Positions 13,463 to 26,560 of a stretch of 64,000 nucleotides of DNA are shown piece by piece. Origin of the DNA: Plectrocnemia conspersa (Eukaryota; Arthropoda; Insecta; Trichoptera; Polycentropodidae); contig VTFK01000447.1 in the NCBI GenBank assembly GCA_009617715.1, positions 151,282-215,281 on the forward strand, written 5' to 3'. The first letter of the stretch is position 1. Each line of letters starts with the position of its first letter. The notes beneath the pieces were generated by a model. It was not told the origin of the DNA, made no database searches, and saw only the letters and a list, made by a program, of their open reading frames with translations. Position numbers and translations under genes: made by a program.

Positions 13463-16109
13463 CAATTTATTTATAAAAATGTGTTTTTAATTACAATTAA
13501 CCCACAGCTGAAACGTGACAGCTATTGCTTACAAATTATAATACATATGATCATATATAATTAATTATATTGTTGACATTGATTCCCAGATTGAAAAATA
13601 TGTCTGTTAATACTTATTTGTAGGTATTTATTATGTCGAATTTACCTCATTGTAACACATTGGTTTTAAGCATGATTGGTTACAACAAAAGATACAACCA
13701 ATCCAAACATTTTCGGTTTGAGGATTTTGATTTAAAAAAAAATTTAAATATTTTTTTTAGAAGTCTGCCGTGAATATTCTTAAAGAACATGTAATTCAGT
13801 ATTTTTTTAATAAGCAACTTTTAATTAAAATTATTTTTTTACAATATATCATAAATATGTAACTGTCTTTATCTAGATTTATTGTTTTAGTAATGATAGT
13901 AAATTCTACATGATAGTTGTTGTGATCATTCTTCACTAGATTTAAAATGCGGGTGTATTTAAGTAGTTTTTTTTGTTGTAGAAAATTAATTGTAAAACTA
14001 CGAGTAAATTGCGAAAATTTTCGTTAATAAAACTATGATTTAGTAATAAAAAAAACTATTAGTAAATAATAACAAAAATACAAGAAAATTGGTATTTTTA
14101 TATACACGTGTCTTTACACAAAAATAAGCCTCACGACCAACATGATTTGCCTGCGAAATGTATTAAGTTTACGCTTCCTAAGTTTGGGATTTATTTACAG
14201 TATTATTATTATTCTAAAAATATACAGAAATACTGGGTTTGATTATTTACATACAAATGTATATGTTTGTACATATATTTGTCAACTTTTCCATGTTTTC
14301 GCGAACTTCGTCGCTCGTCAAACTGTCAGATCCACATTCGTCTTGCGTCTTTTTTAGGATATCGTGCGATGGCAATTCATAAATATGGAAAATAATAAAT
14401 AAATATGTAAATTTCAAAGTACGCCAGTCAACGAATCTGCAAATTCACAATTTAAAAATAAACATATTCACACAGTCAGATAAAAGTTTAATACGTTGAC
14501 CCTTTACAATCGAAAAGCTGATTCGGTGAAGTCGAGATCGTCGATCATCGCTTCTAATATTCATATTAATTTAGTTGACACTTTAACATTGTATTTTATG
14601 CTTGTTTATTTTCAAATATTTTGATGTTTATTCTTATAGATATTTTATTTATTTTTATTACGTTACGTTAATATCTTTTTTAGTGACATTAAATGTGACT
14701 TAGTTGCGTTACTCCACACCAAGCAAGCATATTTTACCGGTCTAATTAGCTGCAGATGTATTTTATAGCTCCAATGATATAGTGCAGATGTATACTCTAG
14801 TATTGCACGCTCACCCTCATTTAATGCAGTTTTCTTGATTATTTTTCAGAAAAAGGTGCAAGGGACATAAAAAAACTGATTGAATTTTAACTAAACATTT
14901 AAATTAAATATGATATTAAACTACATAATTTTTGCTATAAATAATAAATATAGTCGACTTTAGTTTTACTACTTTTATATTTTAACGGGTACAATGCTAG
15001 TGTTTATATATAATTTAATAATAATACAAATGTCTTTTATACGTGCGCTTGTATCGGTGTTATTCTGAGAAATATTTTTTAGAAAAATGTTTTCTTTAAC
15101 GTTTGGTCCTTCGCAGTGTCATGTTCGTAAGTGCTCGGACCCTTGAACACACACACTAGAGAGAAAAAAGTGACATTACATATTTTTATAGAGAAAAACA
15201 GTTTTTTTAACACTTTATTTATAATACAAGTTATAAAAACGCCATTGCGTGATAAACGATATTTTTTAATAATAAATTAAATATTAATAATAATAATAAT
15301 AATATGATTCACTTTAAGCATTAATTTATTTAATTTACTTTTCATAAAATATACACATAGTTATACTTCGGCAGTTCAAGGGTCAAGATCATATATTACT
15401 ATTTTTGAGGGTACAGGCCCACATCGTACATACCTCTACGACTTCGTGTATATATTTATGAGATATAAATAGTAAATTTATATGTGACTCATGACCTTCG
15501 CATCCTTATTAAACACAGTCAGAAAGTAAACCGTGTGTAATTAATTAGTGCGATACGTAATTATATTTACGCTACATATATTACTAAATAATACGAAAAG
15601 ATAAAATACTGTTGTGCAAATAGTTTATTTTATATACCTAATACTTATCCACCATAACCGAGCCCGTTCTCTATTATTTTAATATATTGTAGTTTGTTTC
15701 TATGACGTCGTTAAATTTTTCTATTTCTTCCGGATTTTTTGCCGAAGGTTTTTTCAATATAGGAGAGCTAAAAGGATATTAAACCTTTACGATCCCATTA
15801 CATAATTTAGGGTTGTAACTTGCTTGTGAGAGTTGCTACTCTTTATCGTTATTATGACAATTTTACAGTTATTTTTTCGCTATTGTTAAGTGAACATTGA
15901 TTTTATAGCTTAAACGCCAAATAATCAACGAAGGATTTAATAAAATAATATGAATTTGAACCCTATGGAAATATAATTAAAGTCCTATATATTAAGCAGG
16001 TACAGGCTTGTGCTTGTTTGTTTGTTTTCTGGATTAATCAACATATTTTTAGTGTAAACATAATATGTAAAAAAAAGTAAACAATTTACAAAAATAGGAT
16101 TAATAAGCA
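13463..16109. other. AT-rich noncoding DNA
   Basis: No gene recognised. It holds a short trinucleotide microsatellite (listed separately) and small GC-richer patches near 14500 and 15400 without coding signal. The frame at 14142-14357 has no recognisable domain. Confidence 0.55.
15285..15304. repeat. (TAA)n microsatellite
   Basis: A run of about six to seven TAA units in A/T-rich DNA. Confidence 0.85.
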
Positions 16110-16760
16110 CGTCGGCAGAGAAACTATTTGCATTGTTGGAACATGGTAACCACTAATTTGCGCGGTTCTGAGAAACATTCATATAGCTTCTGGTAAAACC
16201 CCTGGATTAGGCTTAATGCCACAATCCCACGCCCATACTGCCTTTCGCTAGGATATTCCAGGTGGCGACACAAATATTATGTCCACGTTTGAATGTCTCC
16301 ACCCATTACGTTTGTTTATAATTCAGCTTGCCGGTAATGGAAAAAATAAACGTAACAAAGAATTCGAGCAAAGGGTCAAATCCTAGCGGGCGTTTCCAGA
16401 AGTCAGATTATGGAAATTACGTTATTCCAATGACGGGGTAGACAGGGGGCAGTGAAAGGGTTGTGAAGGGTAAACTAAGCATAGTATTGATTCATATTTA
16501 TTTTATCCAGACATGCATATAATATATGAAATAATGTGTCGCGCGTTCAAATCATATATCCCCTTCACACAGGGACCGTTCAAATTATCTCCTAAATTGT
16601 TCGAGAAAGAATGTTTTTATTTAGGAAAGTTCTATGTAATCCTTCCGACGTCTCGTCTTCATTTTCTGCTTTGTATTCCCGACTGCTACGACCGAAAGTG
16701 TGAGACGTGTTAGATGCATGAGCAAAATCAGCTTGTGGATTGATCTTCGAAACGTTTACG
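16110..16760. other. GC-richer noncoding island (candidate conserved element)
   Basis: Two adjoining blocks, about 16110-16480 and 16500-16760, stand out by composition. Frames on both strands in the second block overlap each other and show no domain. The continuous, repeat-free sequence suggests unique DNA; a regulatory role is inference. Confidence 0.35.
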
Positions 16761-17029
16761 GAATATCTTATAAACCGTGGTATGAAATAAAATATGTACG
16801 AACAAATATAAAATTGGACAGGACGGCTAGCAAACCCGTCGCAAATGAAAATTTCACAGAAACGTAAAAAAAACACGACACAATCATAATAAAATATTTT
16901 TTGACACACGATCTAAAACACTATGTTTGACTGATATTATAATTATATAAAAATACAATTCAACAAGGTAAAATTCTGAATAAAATTAAAATATATCTCG
17001 CGGCAACCGAAAAAAAATGAATAAATATA

Positions 17030-17110
17030 AGGGTGTGGAATAACGTAGTCCGTAAGGTCCAGACTGGTAGCCCAGAGGCCGCGGGTTCAAGCCACGGTAC
17101 CAGACTCAAA
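17030..17110 (+). repeat. tRNA-derived SINE head
   Basis: A Pol III type 2 internal promoter is visible: box A-like TAACGTAGTCCG (17041-17052) and box B-like GGTTCAAGCC (17084-17093), at tRNA-like spacing. An anticodon-arm-like hairpin (CCAGACTGG..CCCAGAGG region) lies between them. The head is closely similar to minus-strand copies at 29671-29748 and 46300-46368, which supports a dispersed SINE family rather than a working tRNA gene. The acceptor stem does not close. The tail runs into A/T-rich DNA. Confidence 0.65.
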
Positions 17111-18289
17111 TTTGTATTTAAATATTATTAAAAATTCACTCCAGCTTTACAGTTACATCTATGAATAACATATTATAATACACATTATATTTTATAATTA
17201 ATTATATAGACATCACTGATTTTTAGATTTAAAAGTCTAGTTTTCAATACTTATTTGTAAATTTTTAATATGCCTGATAGATTTACCTGTCGGATTACAA
17301 CGGAAGATTTAAAAAAAACACAAAGAAGTAACACTAAATACACCATAAATTTAGGATAAAATGGTTTAACTAATTAACGAAGAAACACAACTTGAAATAT
17401 TTTTATTCAAATATAAAATTAAAATAATTAATCTCGCGTCAATAGGGAATGGTAAAGAGTTAATTAATATATCTGTTACTGAGATAAGAACCACCTAAAA
17501 ATAGACATCATGATATTATAACCCAAATTTAACCCGCAAAAGACTTTTTAAAATAAACTGTCTCCAGCACCCCAAATCATCAATCAATACAGTTCTTTTG
17601 AGTATTTTTTTAATTTTTTATTATAACTCTCGAGTTTTATATTAATTTTTAAGTGTAAAATTATATTAAAATAACTTTAAATCGAGAATGCACTCAGTCA
17701 GTTTAATATAAATGGGTTGAAATAAATATAAATAGTAGCGAACTTTTTGAGAAAAAAATGTCATAGTTACAATACCTTTTATTTACAATTATGCACATTC
17801 TTATTAGAATTATTAGTAATTTCAGAATATAAGTATCGAATATAAGCAACACCTGTATCTAGGCGGTGTTAATATAAGTTGGCCAAATGATCTTAAATAT
17901 ATTTATATTTTTTTTGTTTTAACATAACAATATTTACATTACCTAAATTACGATTTTTTGAGATAATATATTTTTATATTACAGTTAATTGTATTTGTGT
18001 ATAAATATCATAATGATAGGAGCATAGTGATAATATTATGTAATTTTTAACCGAAAATAGATATTGCCAATTTACAATTAAGGCCATCGATTTGTGTATA
18101 ATATATAATTACAGTAACAAAATTTACGTATGTAACTTACACAATAATAATCAAATTACGACTTTTCGTTTGTGCAAAATTACTACACGGTTCAAATGGC
18201 ATATTAATATTGGTTTAAAAAATTAAGATAAACATTTTGTTTTTCCTCTGGGAATTATTTCGTGGAAATGGTGTTATTGCTTCGTAGAA
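17111..18289. other. AT-rich noncoding DNA
   Basis: Nothing recognisable apart from A/T runs. Part of the first few hundred bases may be SINE tail. Confidence 0.6.
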
Positions 18290-18900
18290 GTGTCAAGTAA
18301 TTAAATAAGAATACCAAAAAGTCGACCGAAGGTATCCAGTTGTCATCGCATCGGCCGTTAGCTCCTAACATAAAAGCAAGCGATCAAGACAATTACGCAA
18401 AATGTCATTAGCCCAAAAAACTACGAGTGGTTCGGCTCATTACCGTGAAAGGCCAAAAAAAAGGCGTAGAGAAAAAAAATTGGAAAAACGCGGATAAGTG
18501 GGACGTTTATTTATTTCGAACACGCCGAAAGTGTACGGGACACTCGGTAATTGGATTTGTATCGGGACGAATTTGTGTGCGGAGACGGCAACCGTACCAC
18601 GATTAATTCCATCAGGGGGCAAAACGAATTTCCAATGTACCAAACGTGCCCAGGTACCGTTGGGAATATGGATGAATAAAAAAAAGCAGTTTAAAAGGTC
18701 AAAGTCGAGCGGGCTCGAGGTAGGTATGCAATCGTCCGGACGTGCTTAGCAAAGTTCGACGACGATTGGCGTACTGCTAACGTTATTAAGGAATTAATGG
18801 AGTATGGCGAAATATTTTCGGTCAATTAGAAAAGTTTGTCATAAGCCCTCCGTTTAGTGGGTTCAATTGCCTATTGGTAAATTACCCAGACTATGGAAAA
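18290..18900. other. GC-richer noncoding island (candidate conserved element)
   Basis: One of the clearest islands. Frames on opposite strands overlap at 18440-18749, and neither contains a recognisable domain. The block is not repeated elsewhere in the window as far as can be seen. Likely unique noncoding DNA; an exon cannot be excluded. Confidence 0.4.
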
Positions 18901-19844
18901 CCCTACATAAAAATAAATGCAAGAAAACAGAATATATTACAATTTTATTGCCTAACATAACCTTATTAAAATTAAAATATATATATAAATATATATAATA
19001 AAAATCATATTATCGTCAGTATTTATTTTAATTTTCTTAATTAAATGATTTTTTTATTAATTATATATAAGTCTTAAGTTAAAACTTTTTATTTTCTTAC
19101 TACGCCAGCAAATAAAAAACATTTTAATACCCTACATCATTTCCAAATAGAACCTAATTTTTTTACCGCTATAATATTCAAGAGATTATTATTAAAAATA
19201 TACAATTCTTTTTTCTTGATTTAAGTATTACCAAATATGCTATAATATTAGTTAATAATTAAAATATTTATGTAAATTTACAGTTATATATTAACATTTA
19301 TACAATTAATAAGACAGCAATCAACAGCTACAAATAAGTAATAAAACTACACCAAATTTAAACAATTTTATAAGAATGGTTTCATTCATTGCAATAAATA
19401 AAAACTATTTTAGCTATACAGATTATCAGTTCACATTGCAGATTACGCCACTCCATTTCTTGACATATTCTTAGTAATAATGTATTACATTGTAATACAT
19501 CAGAAATATACTGATGGCTTCGGTTAAATGGTAATTAATTCAACACCCACAAAACCATGATCGATACTTAACTAGTATCAGTTACCCACGCATGGAAAAC
19601 GTTAATTTTAATGAAGATGTATGAATACGTACAAAATTTTATAAGATACAATATACACAATAGACTTTAGCGTAATAGTTTTTCACACACAAAAACATTA
19701 AATCATTCATAATGAGAGCAATGGAGCACTTTATTGTGGACTTGCAGCACTACAGAATTTATTTTAGTTTTTTTAGAGCTGCTGAAAAGAATTTTTTTTT
19801 TTACACTTAAGTTGGCTACATCAAACAGACAGCATTCGCATGTT
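18901..19844. other. AT-rich noncoding DNA
   Basis: No gene or repeat recognised. Confidence 0.6.
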
Positions 19845-20330
19845 GCAAAATATGTCGACGTCGCGGCGCCCCATTTGGCGTCGCCCAGGCCAAAACGGGC
19901 GTCGTATTGATTAAGTGTCAGTAAAGTGATACGGTATGGCACGTATGGTTCTCCAAAGGCAAAGGGTTAGATATCTGAGTCACATCTGGCGCGGCCAGAT
20001 GGACACTGGTGAAAGATTATTCTGTGAATATACTGTTAGTATAGTTGTAGCACGGTGCGCGTCACTCCTCTGTCATCGTGCCACTTTGCGGAATGTAATG
20101 AAACCATAAATCATTTTCAGCGAGTGTGCAAAGACGACGGCGCTCTGCTGGAAACTTTGTGTATTAACCTTAATCCCTTTAAAAGTTGTGTGATATATCG
20201 ATGTGTCTCTCGCGCTCGGATTAATGTTTGAAAATCTAATATTGATGTGTATGTTTGCTTATTATATGAAAAACGAGGTTTATAATTCAATGTACAGATG
20301 TATCCCCACATGAACATGTTTAATCTTTAA
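19845..20330. other. GC-richer noncoding island (candidate conserved element)
   Basis: CG-rich words such as GTCGCGGCGCCCC near 19860, then a lower-GC shoulder to about 20330. Two short minus frames, 19703-19942 and 20117-20317, show no domain. Confidence 0.35.
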
Positions 20331-20579
20331 CCTAAATGTATAGATTAAAAGTAGTTTATATATCACTGTTTCAATTTAATATATAATTACATTTGCCTTT
20401 TTAATTGCACTGAGTAACAAGTATTTCAATATCATATAAAGTTTGAGTTTTATGTGTAATTTATCAATAAAATAGATTAAAGCAGATAAATATTTCGCCT
20501 TTTCATTTTTATAAATTCCGTTCCAAGAAGACCATCAACTGGATTAAGGGTCACCGCCTCTTTAAGTTGTTTTTTGAAC

Positions 20580-21460
20580 ATTCGGTTTTGGTTGAACTGT
20601 CCGCTGACTGTCAAGTGGTAATGCTTTAACTGCGAGAAGAAGTTCAGAAGAGATTATGATCTGGTTGAAGAAAAGGAATTACAAGATTTCAACCAAATGT
20701 TAGGTTATTTTAATGATATTCTTACTTGTATTAATGATCTGAATGTGTCTATCCAATGTGAAAAAGTAAACATATTGACATTCTACGACAAAATAAATGG
20801 TTTTAAAGAAAAGTTACAACTTTGGTGTCGACGAGTTAAAAGAAAAAAACATTATAATTTTTCATCACTCTAAGAAATTATTAATAACATTGAGTCTCTA
20901 ATTTCAAGTGTATGTGAATAAATTGTAGATTATTTGAAAATATTATCAGTCATTTGATAGGTATATTACGGAAGGAGAACTAAAAACTTTGGAAACATTG
21001 ATTAAAAGCCCATACTTCTTTAATTTGGATAATATAATGGATGATAAAGAACTGAATGAAGATCTTTTAGAACTGCACACAAATCGTGTTCTAAAAATTC
21101 AGTTTGAAAGCAATACTTTTGAACAATATTAGTGTTCGGCAAATTAAATGTTTTCAAATCTTACTGATTTAGTGTCCTTGAGTCAATCAAAATAAAATTC
21201 AGAAATCTCTTAGATATACGAGCAGATATTCAAATTGGTATTAACAACAAAGTGCCACAATTTAAATAACTCATCAAATAAACAGGAACCAGAGAGTTTT
21301 TATTTTTTTAAAGATTTATGCAAATGGTAATTTTTATAAAAAAAAATATTTCTATGTTTAATTTTTGTTTATTAATAAAATTTGATTTACAAGTTTTTTT
21401 AAAAACTGCTATAGGGGGTGCGAGAACATATTAAAATAAAATTAGGGGTGAGGGACAAAA
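20580..21460 (+). pseudogene. Broken hAT-superfamily transposase (Charlie/ZBED-like)
   Basis: Translating the plus strand in segments gives a C-terminal hAT transposase of the kind found in Charlie-type elements and in domesticated ZBED, SCAND3 and GTF2IRD2-like proteins. Segments in order are: a frame with LREEVQ near 20625; FNDILTCINDLNVSIQCEK then INGFKEKLQLWCRR at about 20690-20840; DKELNEDLLELHTNRVLKIQ at about 21040-21110; and LDIRADIQIGINNKVPQF near 21205-21270, which matches the end of the dimerisation region. In-frame stops and frame changes interrupt it, and the N-terminal zinc finger and most of the catalytic core are missing. The GC-richer tail around 21410-21460 (GGGGTGCGAG) may be the element's 3' end. 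The family assignment rests on the pattern of motifs recalled, not on a search. Confidence 0.7.
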
Positions 21461-21999
21461 TAAATGTTTTGAAGCTCTGAATTAGTAGATAATTTTAATT
21501 ATTAACTTCGGCTTCATTTTTATTTAGATATTTCTGAATGTCTAATTTTAAAAGATATTATTTATATTATTAATAAATTTGTCTTAAAATGTTAGAAAAG
21601 TACTTTTGTAAGTAGCCTGATTTTTGCAAATATTTTCATTTATAGAAACATTGAAAAATTTAGTATATAGGGCGTATTAAAAAAATACAAGATAATCCCC
21701 TTTTTAAAATTTAACTTAATACTGTTATCTTAAATAATTTTCTCTTAGTTCTTAAATCTATTGTTTTTATTAACTTTCAAATGAAAAATTTTGTACATAC
21801 ATTTGTGACTAAAAAACATTTTATTTTATTTAGTGAAATACTAACACCACAACTATTTTATTGCGTAAAAATTAGATAACAAAATAATAATTAAAACAAA
21901 TAATACAACCAATGATAATGAAATGTTTTGTTTTCTGGACCATCAATTTTTTTTTATAAAGTTGCTCGAATAACCTGGTCTTGTTACATTAGATGGAAC
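21461..21999. other. AT-rich noncoding DNA
   Basis: Nothing recognised. Confidence 0.6.
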
Positions 22000-22760
22000 G
22001 GCTACACATTTCGTTTGATCATCGAATTACATGCATGACCCTTAACCCTTTCAATTATTTTAAATGTTTCTTTATTCCATAGAAACTAAGCCTTTAGAAG
22101 CCTTACACCTTTCCTTGCATCCTTTTTCATTCGGGTTCTTCTATTAAGGTTCAGTACGCTGCAATTTTCACATCGATCTTAGAAACAAGCTCTTAGTACG
22201 CAGCAACTTGTTTGAACGCTTATTATATACTATATTGTTTACCACAAACGACTCTTCAGGCGTTTCTTTATTAAGTTACTCATCTAAAAAGCAAGCGTTA
22301 TAGTTTAAGTATTCAATTAATTAAATTCTATGTGATTATGTATCCATTTTCATACAATATAATTACCAAATGATTACCTGACAAACTAGCAGCCACATGA
22401 TACCATTAGCTTCGTGTTACGTTATTAATTAAATAACTTATGTGTTTATTACATGCTGTAAGTATATTTTAATTCAGTTCACGAGATGTTGTTACATTTT
22501 GAATTTAATATACCTAATCGGAACTTGTTTCTCGCATCACGCGCCCGTTGCTCGTTAATTGCTACTAGTATTTTGGAGTGGAACTTCAAAATTGTTTGGC
22601 TGTGAAGACTTCATCTAAAAATACTAAAATGGCTTTATGTTGAATAATCTCGCTGTATATAACGCAGTTCAGAGGATCACTTGATCTGAAAGGTTGATAA
22701 GGGTCATGGGCGGGAGTGTTCATAATCTACCCCCGACGGGCAAAATACAGTATTTTATGT
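22000..22760. other. GC-richer noncoding island, two blocks
   Basis: Blocks at about 22000-22270 and 22520-22760 have raised GC and no long frame, separated by an A/T-rich stretch. The second ends with CTACCCCCGACGGGC. Candidate regulatory DNA by composition only. Confidence 0.35.
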
Positions 22761-24939
22761 TTTGTAATTGTGTTCCGAACATTGTAATTAATTATTTTTT
22801 TATTCAGTAAGAAAATATAGACTTGCTTTTTGTTGGATTGTATTTATACAATATAGGGTGAATAGGATGTGTATAAACTTTAAATCAAATTTTGCTCAAC
22901 TTACATATGTATATGTATGAACGTTGATATTTTAAATTTGGAATAGTCTAGGAGCAAATTTTGAATTGACAAATCTCTTTAATTTTTCGACGATCAGAGA
23001 AGTAGCTTTATATAAATTTAAAAAATGGTTTAGTTACATTAATATGTTGTGGTTTTTTAAAACATTGGTATAGTTAACGATAAATATGAATTTGTTGTAT
23101 AATGTTATCCAAAACGTACGACAATGAAGAGTCAAGTAAACTATGTTATATAAGTAGCAACCATACAAATTAACATATAAAAGCTTTGAAGCTACTAATA
23201 CTAGTTCTCGTTTGTACTTTTTTAAGTAGAAGCATAAATAAAGTAGAAATTTGACTTAAACTATAAATAAATAAACTTAAATATAAGACAAAAACGCAAA
23301 TATTAAATACATTCCACGATATTTAAAAAAATTATTTATATGATTTTTGCCTAAAATGTCTATTAAGATTGCTTTTAAAAAAATACTGAAAGCGGTGTTT
23401 TCATAGAAGAGTGTTGTATTATATAAAGGCGACAAGCAAAAGTTCGTTAACTTTTTGAATAACCTTTTGTGTATTATGTGCGCATTTTATATTTTTTATG
23501 GTTCTTTATTTTTAATATTAGCTGCCGCATTTTAGCTACATTTTTGTCAGTGTGAAAGTTCAGAAACCTAGTTTGCGTTGTTTGTGGTTTTTTCTGGAGA
23601 AATATACATATATATATATGTATATAAGGAATAACAGAATGAAAGAAATTAGGTCCCTTGTTCCGATTCTTATCCTATTACAGTGAGATACAAGTTGGCA
23701 AATTTCCAAACGCAAAAAAATATTCCATAAACTCAGACCATGCAACGTTTTGTTGTTATCAAAAATATTTACGTCCCTCGTTAAGGTAAAAAAATACAAC
23801 GCTTTATCAACTTTCACTAAATGTTTTTATAATTTAATTTTATAATAATTATTATTGTATTTATTGTATTACAATAAAAAGTTGTAGTGATATCTAGAGA
23901 GTATGAAATTAAATTTTTAATAAGCAAAGCCTACTCATATATTTTGGTTGTTGTGCTATTGTTACAACAGTTACAACAGTAACTTTAAAATATATAATAG
24001 TAGTACATCAAAAGTCACGTGCTAATGGGTTTTTAATGTCATGTTTTTATGTGTTTTAATGATAATACTTACGTCGCAATAATAATTAATAACAAAAACT
24101 CTAGAGATAAGACTTTGATAGAGAAAAAAGCTAACATTAACACCGGCATAATAAAAAAAGTTGAAATGAGTTTGAAGACGTTTCCGAGTGCCGAGTCCAA
24201 AACAATTTTATTAAAAGATTTCGCCGTGGAAATTCGTACGGCCATTACCTCCTTTGTATGTGTTAATAAACAGGGCCGTTTTTTGCTAAGGACCATTTCA
24301 ATAGGACTGGCGCATTATACAGAATTGAAAATAGTAATACAAAGTACAGTTTAAAATTATTGCTAATTTTGACTATTTATTTGAATAAACATCATTTAAA
24401 TGAATTTTAGTCCGTCAATAAAATTAAACACTACCTTTGTTTACTTACATACTTATTATTATTACTATTCTAATGTTTATTATCAAAATATTTGTGCAGA
24501 ACCTAAAACTGATTCTATGTTTATAAAAAAATTAAGAATTGCATATTTATTAGTTCTTGGTATGAACATATTTAGAATGTTGCGAAATATAGAGAAAATT
24601 TCGAAGGACATAAACGAATGGTTAAAATCAATATTTAATAAATAGCTAGCGTAAAAGTATTTTTTTTTAATATAAACAGTTATGTACTGCTTTAAATTAG
24701 CTGATCGAATTATTAAAAATATGATAAACGAAATATGTTTGGAAATTTTTCTTGGAATAAATGAAAATATATTACACAAATATTTTTTTGACGCCTCAGA
24801 TACTAATATTTTGCAAATGAATTTAAAGTGGTTTGATTATATATGTGTATGTTATTTTCATGTACAAAATGCCTTGTAAAATCACCCCTTTAGTAGCACT
24901 TTTGTTTAAAATAAATGTATTTTGTTGTAGTAGTACAAG
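22761..24939. other. Mostly AT-rich noncoding DNA
   Basis: Short frames at 24049-24354, 24400-24645 and 24682-24879 lie in a row on the plus strand, but they differ in frame and show no domain. The part 24140-24330 is GC-richer and could be another small conserved block. Confidence 0.5.
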
Positions 24940-25500
24940 TTATCCTATGTTTGTAGTATTTATTTTTATTTTACCAAAAATCGAATACGAAAATATTCGC
25001 AATAAAAACTGATTTATTGGTAACGAATACCAATATTACGAAATTCCTAGTATAACGAATTTTTAATTTGTCCCTGAAAAAGTTTCATTCAAAATGTTTT
25101 TATTGGAACGAAGATTGATCCCAGTATAACGAAATATTTGGATCCAAATTTAAGAATGATGTTACAACATGATGCAATATTTCACCCAATTCAGTTTATC
25201 TTTGACTTGGCGTGTGCTGGATGTGTTCACAAGCGACATTCAAGGTGTTTCGCCGACCCTCAAACTTTTTTTATAAAACATTTTTTTTGTTGTGTTCATT
25301 ACAGTATACTTAAAAATAAACAAAAAACGATCTTTTAATCTTGTAAGAGGTTATTTTGATGCTGTAGTAATTTGGTAAATTAAAATAAAATAAAAATTAA
25401 TATTATTATTAAAATCGAATTTTGAGTATAACGAAATTTTTTTGTCGGTCCCGTGAGCTTCGCTATACTGAGTTTTCGTTGTACATTATAAAAAATATAT
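24940..25500. repeat. Cluster of TATAACGAA motifs, possible transposon remnant
   Basis: AGTATAACGAA occurs at about 25050, 25122 and 25425, with a related ATATTACGAAA at about 25034 and, near the right end, CGCTATACTGAGTTTTCGTT, which resembles the motif in inverse sense. Such words are typical of terminal repeats in pogo/Tigger-type mariner relatives. The frame 25138-25338 between them shows no transposase motif. A decayed nonautonomous element is the best guess. Confidence 0.3.
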
Positions 25501-26089
25501 TATAAAAACTATGACTTTTATACATTATATATGTAATAAATATATTTTTTACTATGTGTGTGAAAAGGTATATTTAAATATGTACAATTCAAATATGATA
25601 TATTACATATGTTTGTTGTTATATAAATAATAAAAAAAATATTTGTTTCAGTAATCCTTTTAAAATGATACCCAACATATCTTTACTAATAAAAGTAGTT
25701 ATAACGAATGGTATGGTGTGTGAGAAGTTTCTAGTTATGCTACATAAATATATGAATTCGGAAAGTTGACAATTTACTATTTATTGTGGTTTTATCAATT
25801 GCTGCAATTGTGTCATAAAACACATTAACCACAAAAAAGCAATGTCTTGCTTGTGTCAATTATTTTTAATAATAACGAATATCATTTTTATTGTTTGTAA
25901 TGCACATGTATGTCACACGTAAATGATTAGAAAAATACAATATATATTTTTTACAGAGGAAATGGCGCTACCAAGCCGGTCCTGTCCACGTACGTACATA
26001 ATATATTATTATATAAAATCGCCTTGTCTTCTCTTGGCATTTTCGACTTCTTCCTTCGACCCAAAGTTAAATTATGCATCGAAATTGTA
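25501..26089. other. AT-rich noncoding DNA
   Basis: Nothing recognised. Confidence 0.6.
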
Positions 26090-26560
26090 CAAGGCACTGT
26101 CATTAGATGATAAGCGCTCGCAAGGGGGACGTTAGACGAAGCCTCTCGTCGCAATTTGCTTATTAATGTTCCAGGACCTACTTCTACTACTACGCTTTCT
26201 TCTACATAAATTGTAAAAAACGTCCGACGGGTTATTGCGAAACTTTACCCAGTGACATCTGACACTATAACGGCCAATGGAAATTAAAAGTATCTATATG
26301 GTAATGTCAGGTAGATTTATACGCTTAATGGGTTCCGGTGCTCTATTTTTTTTTTAGCAAATAAAAATATGGACTGAATACGCGTGAAAAAATACGCTTT
26401 TTACCTCGGACGTTTTAATAAAATATATGCATACGGATCTGCAATATATAACTCACGACCGTAGCCTATGCATATAAAAATGTGTACGTGTTTCGTTGAC
26501 TCAATTTGTTCATGTGGTGTGAAATTGCGAAAGAGTTTTATTGCATGGTTGAGTGGTTAT
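26090..26560. other. GC-richer noncoding island (candidate conserved element)
   Basis: Raised GC with CG words around 26100-26260 and 26300-26500, and no frame of note. Regulatory role inferred from composition only. Confidence 0.35.

Noticed and set aside
18440..18749. Frames on both strands within a GC-richer island
   Set aside because: Mutually overlapping, no domain; more likely a by-product of fewer A/T-rich stop codons in the island.
24049..24879. Three successive short plus-strand frames
   Set aside because: They differ in frame, are A/T-driven in composition, overlap equally long minus frames and show no domain or splice signals.
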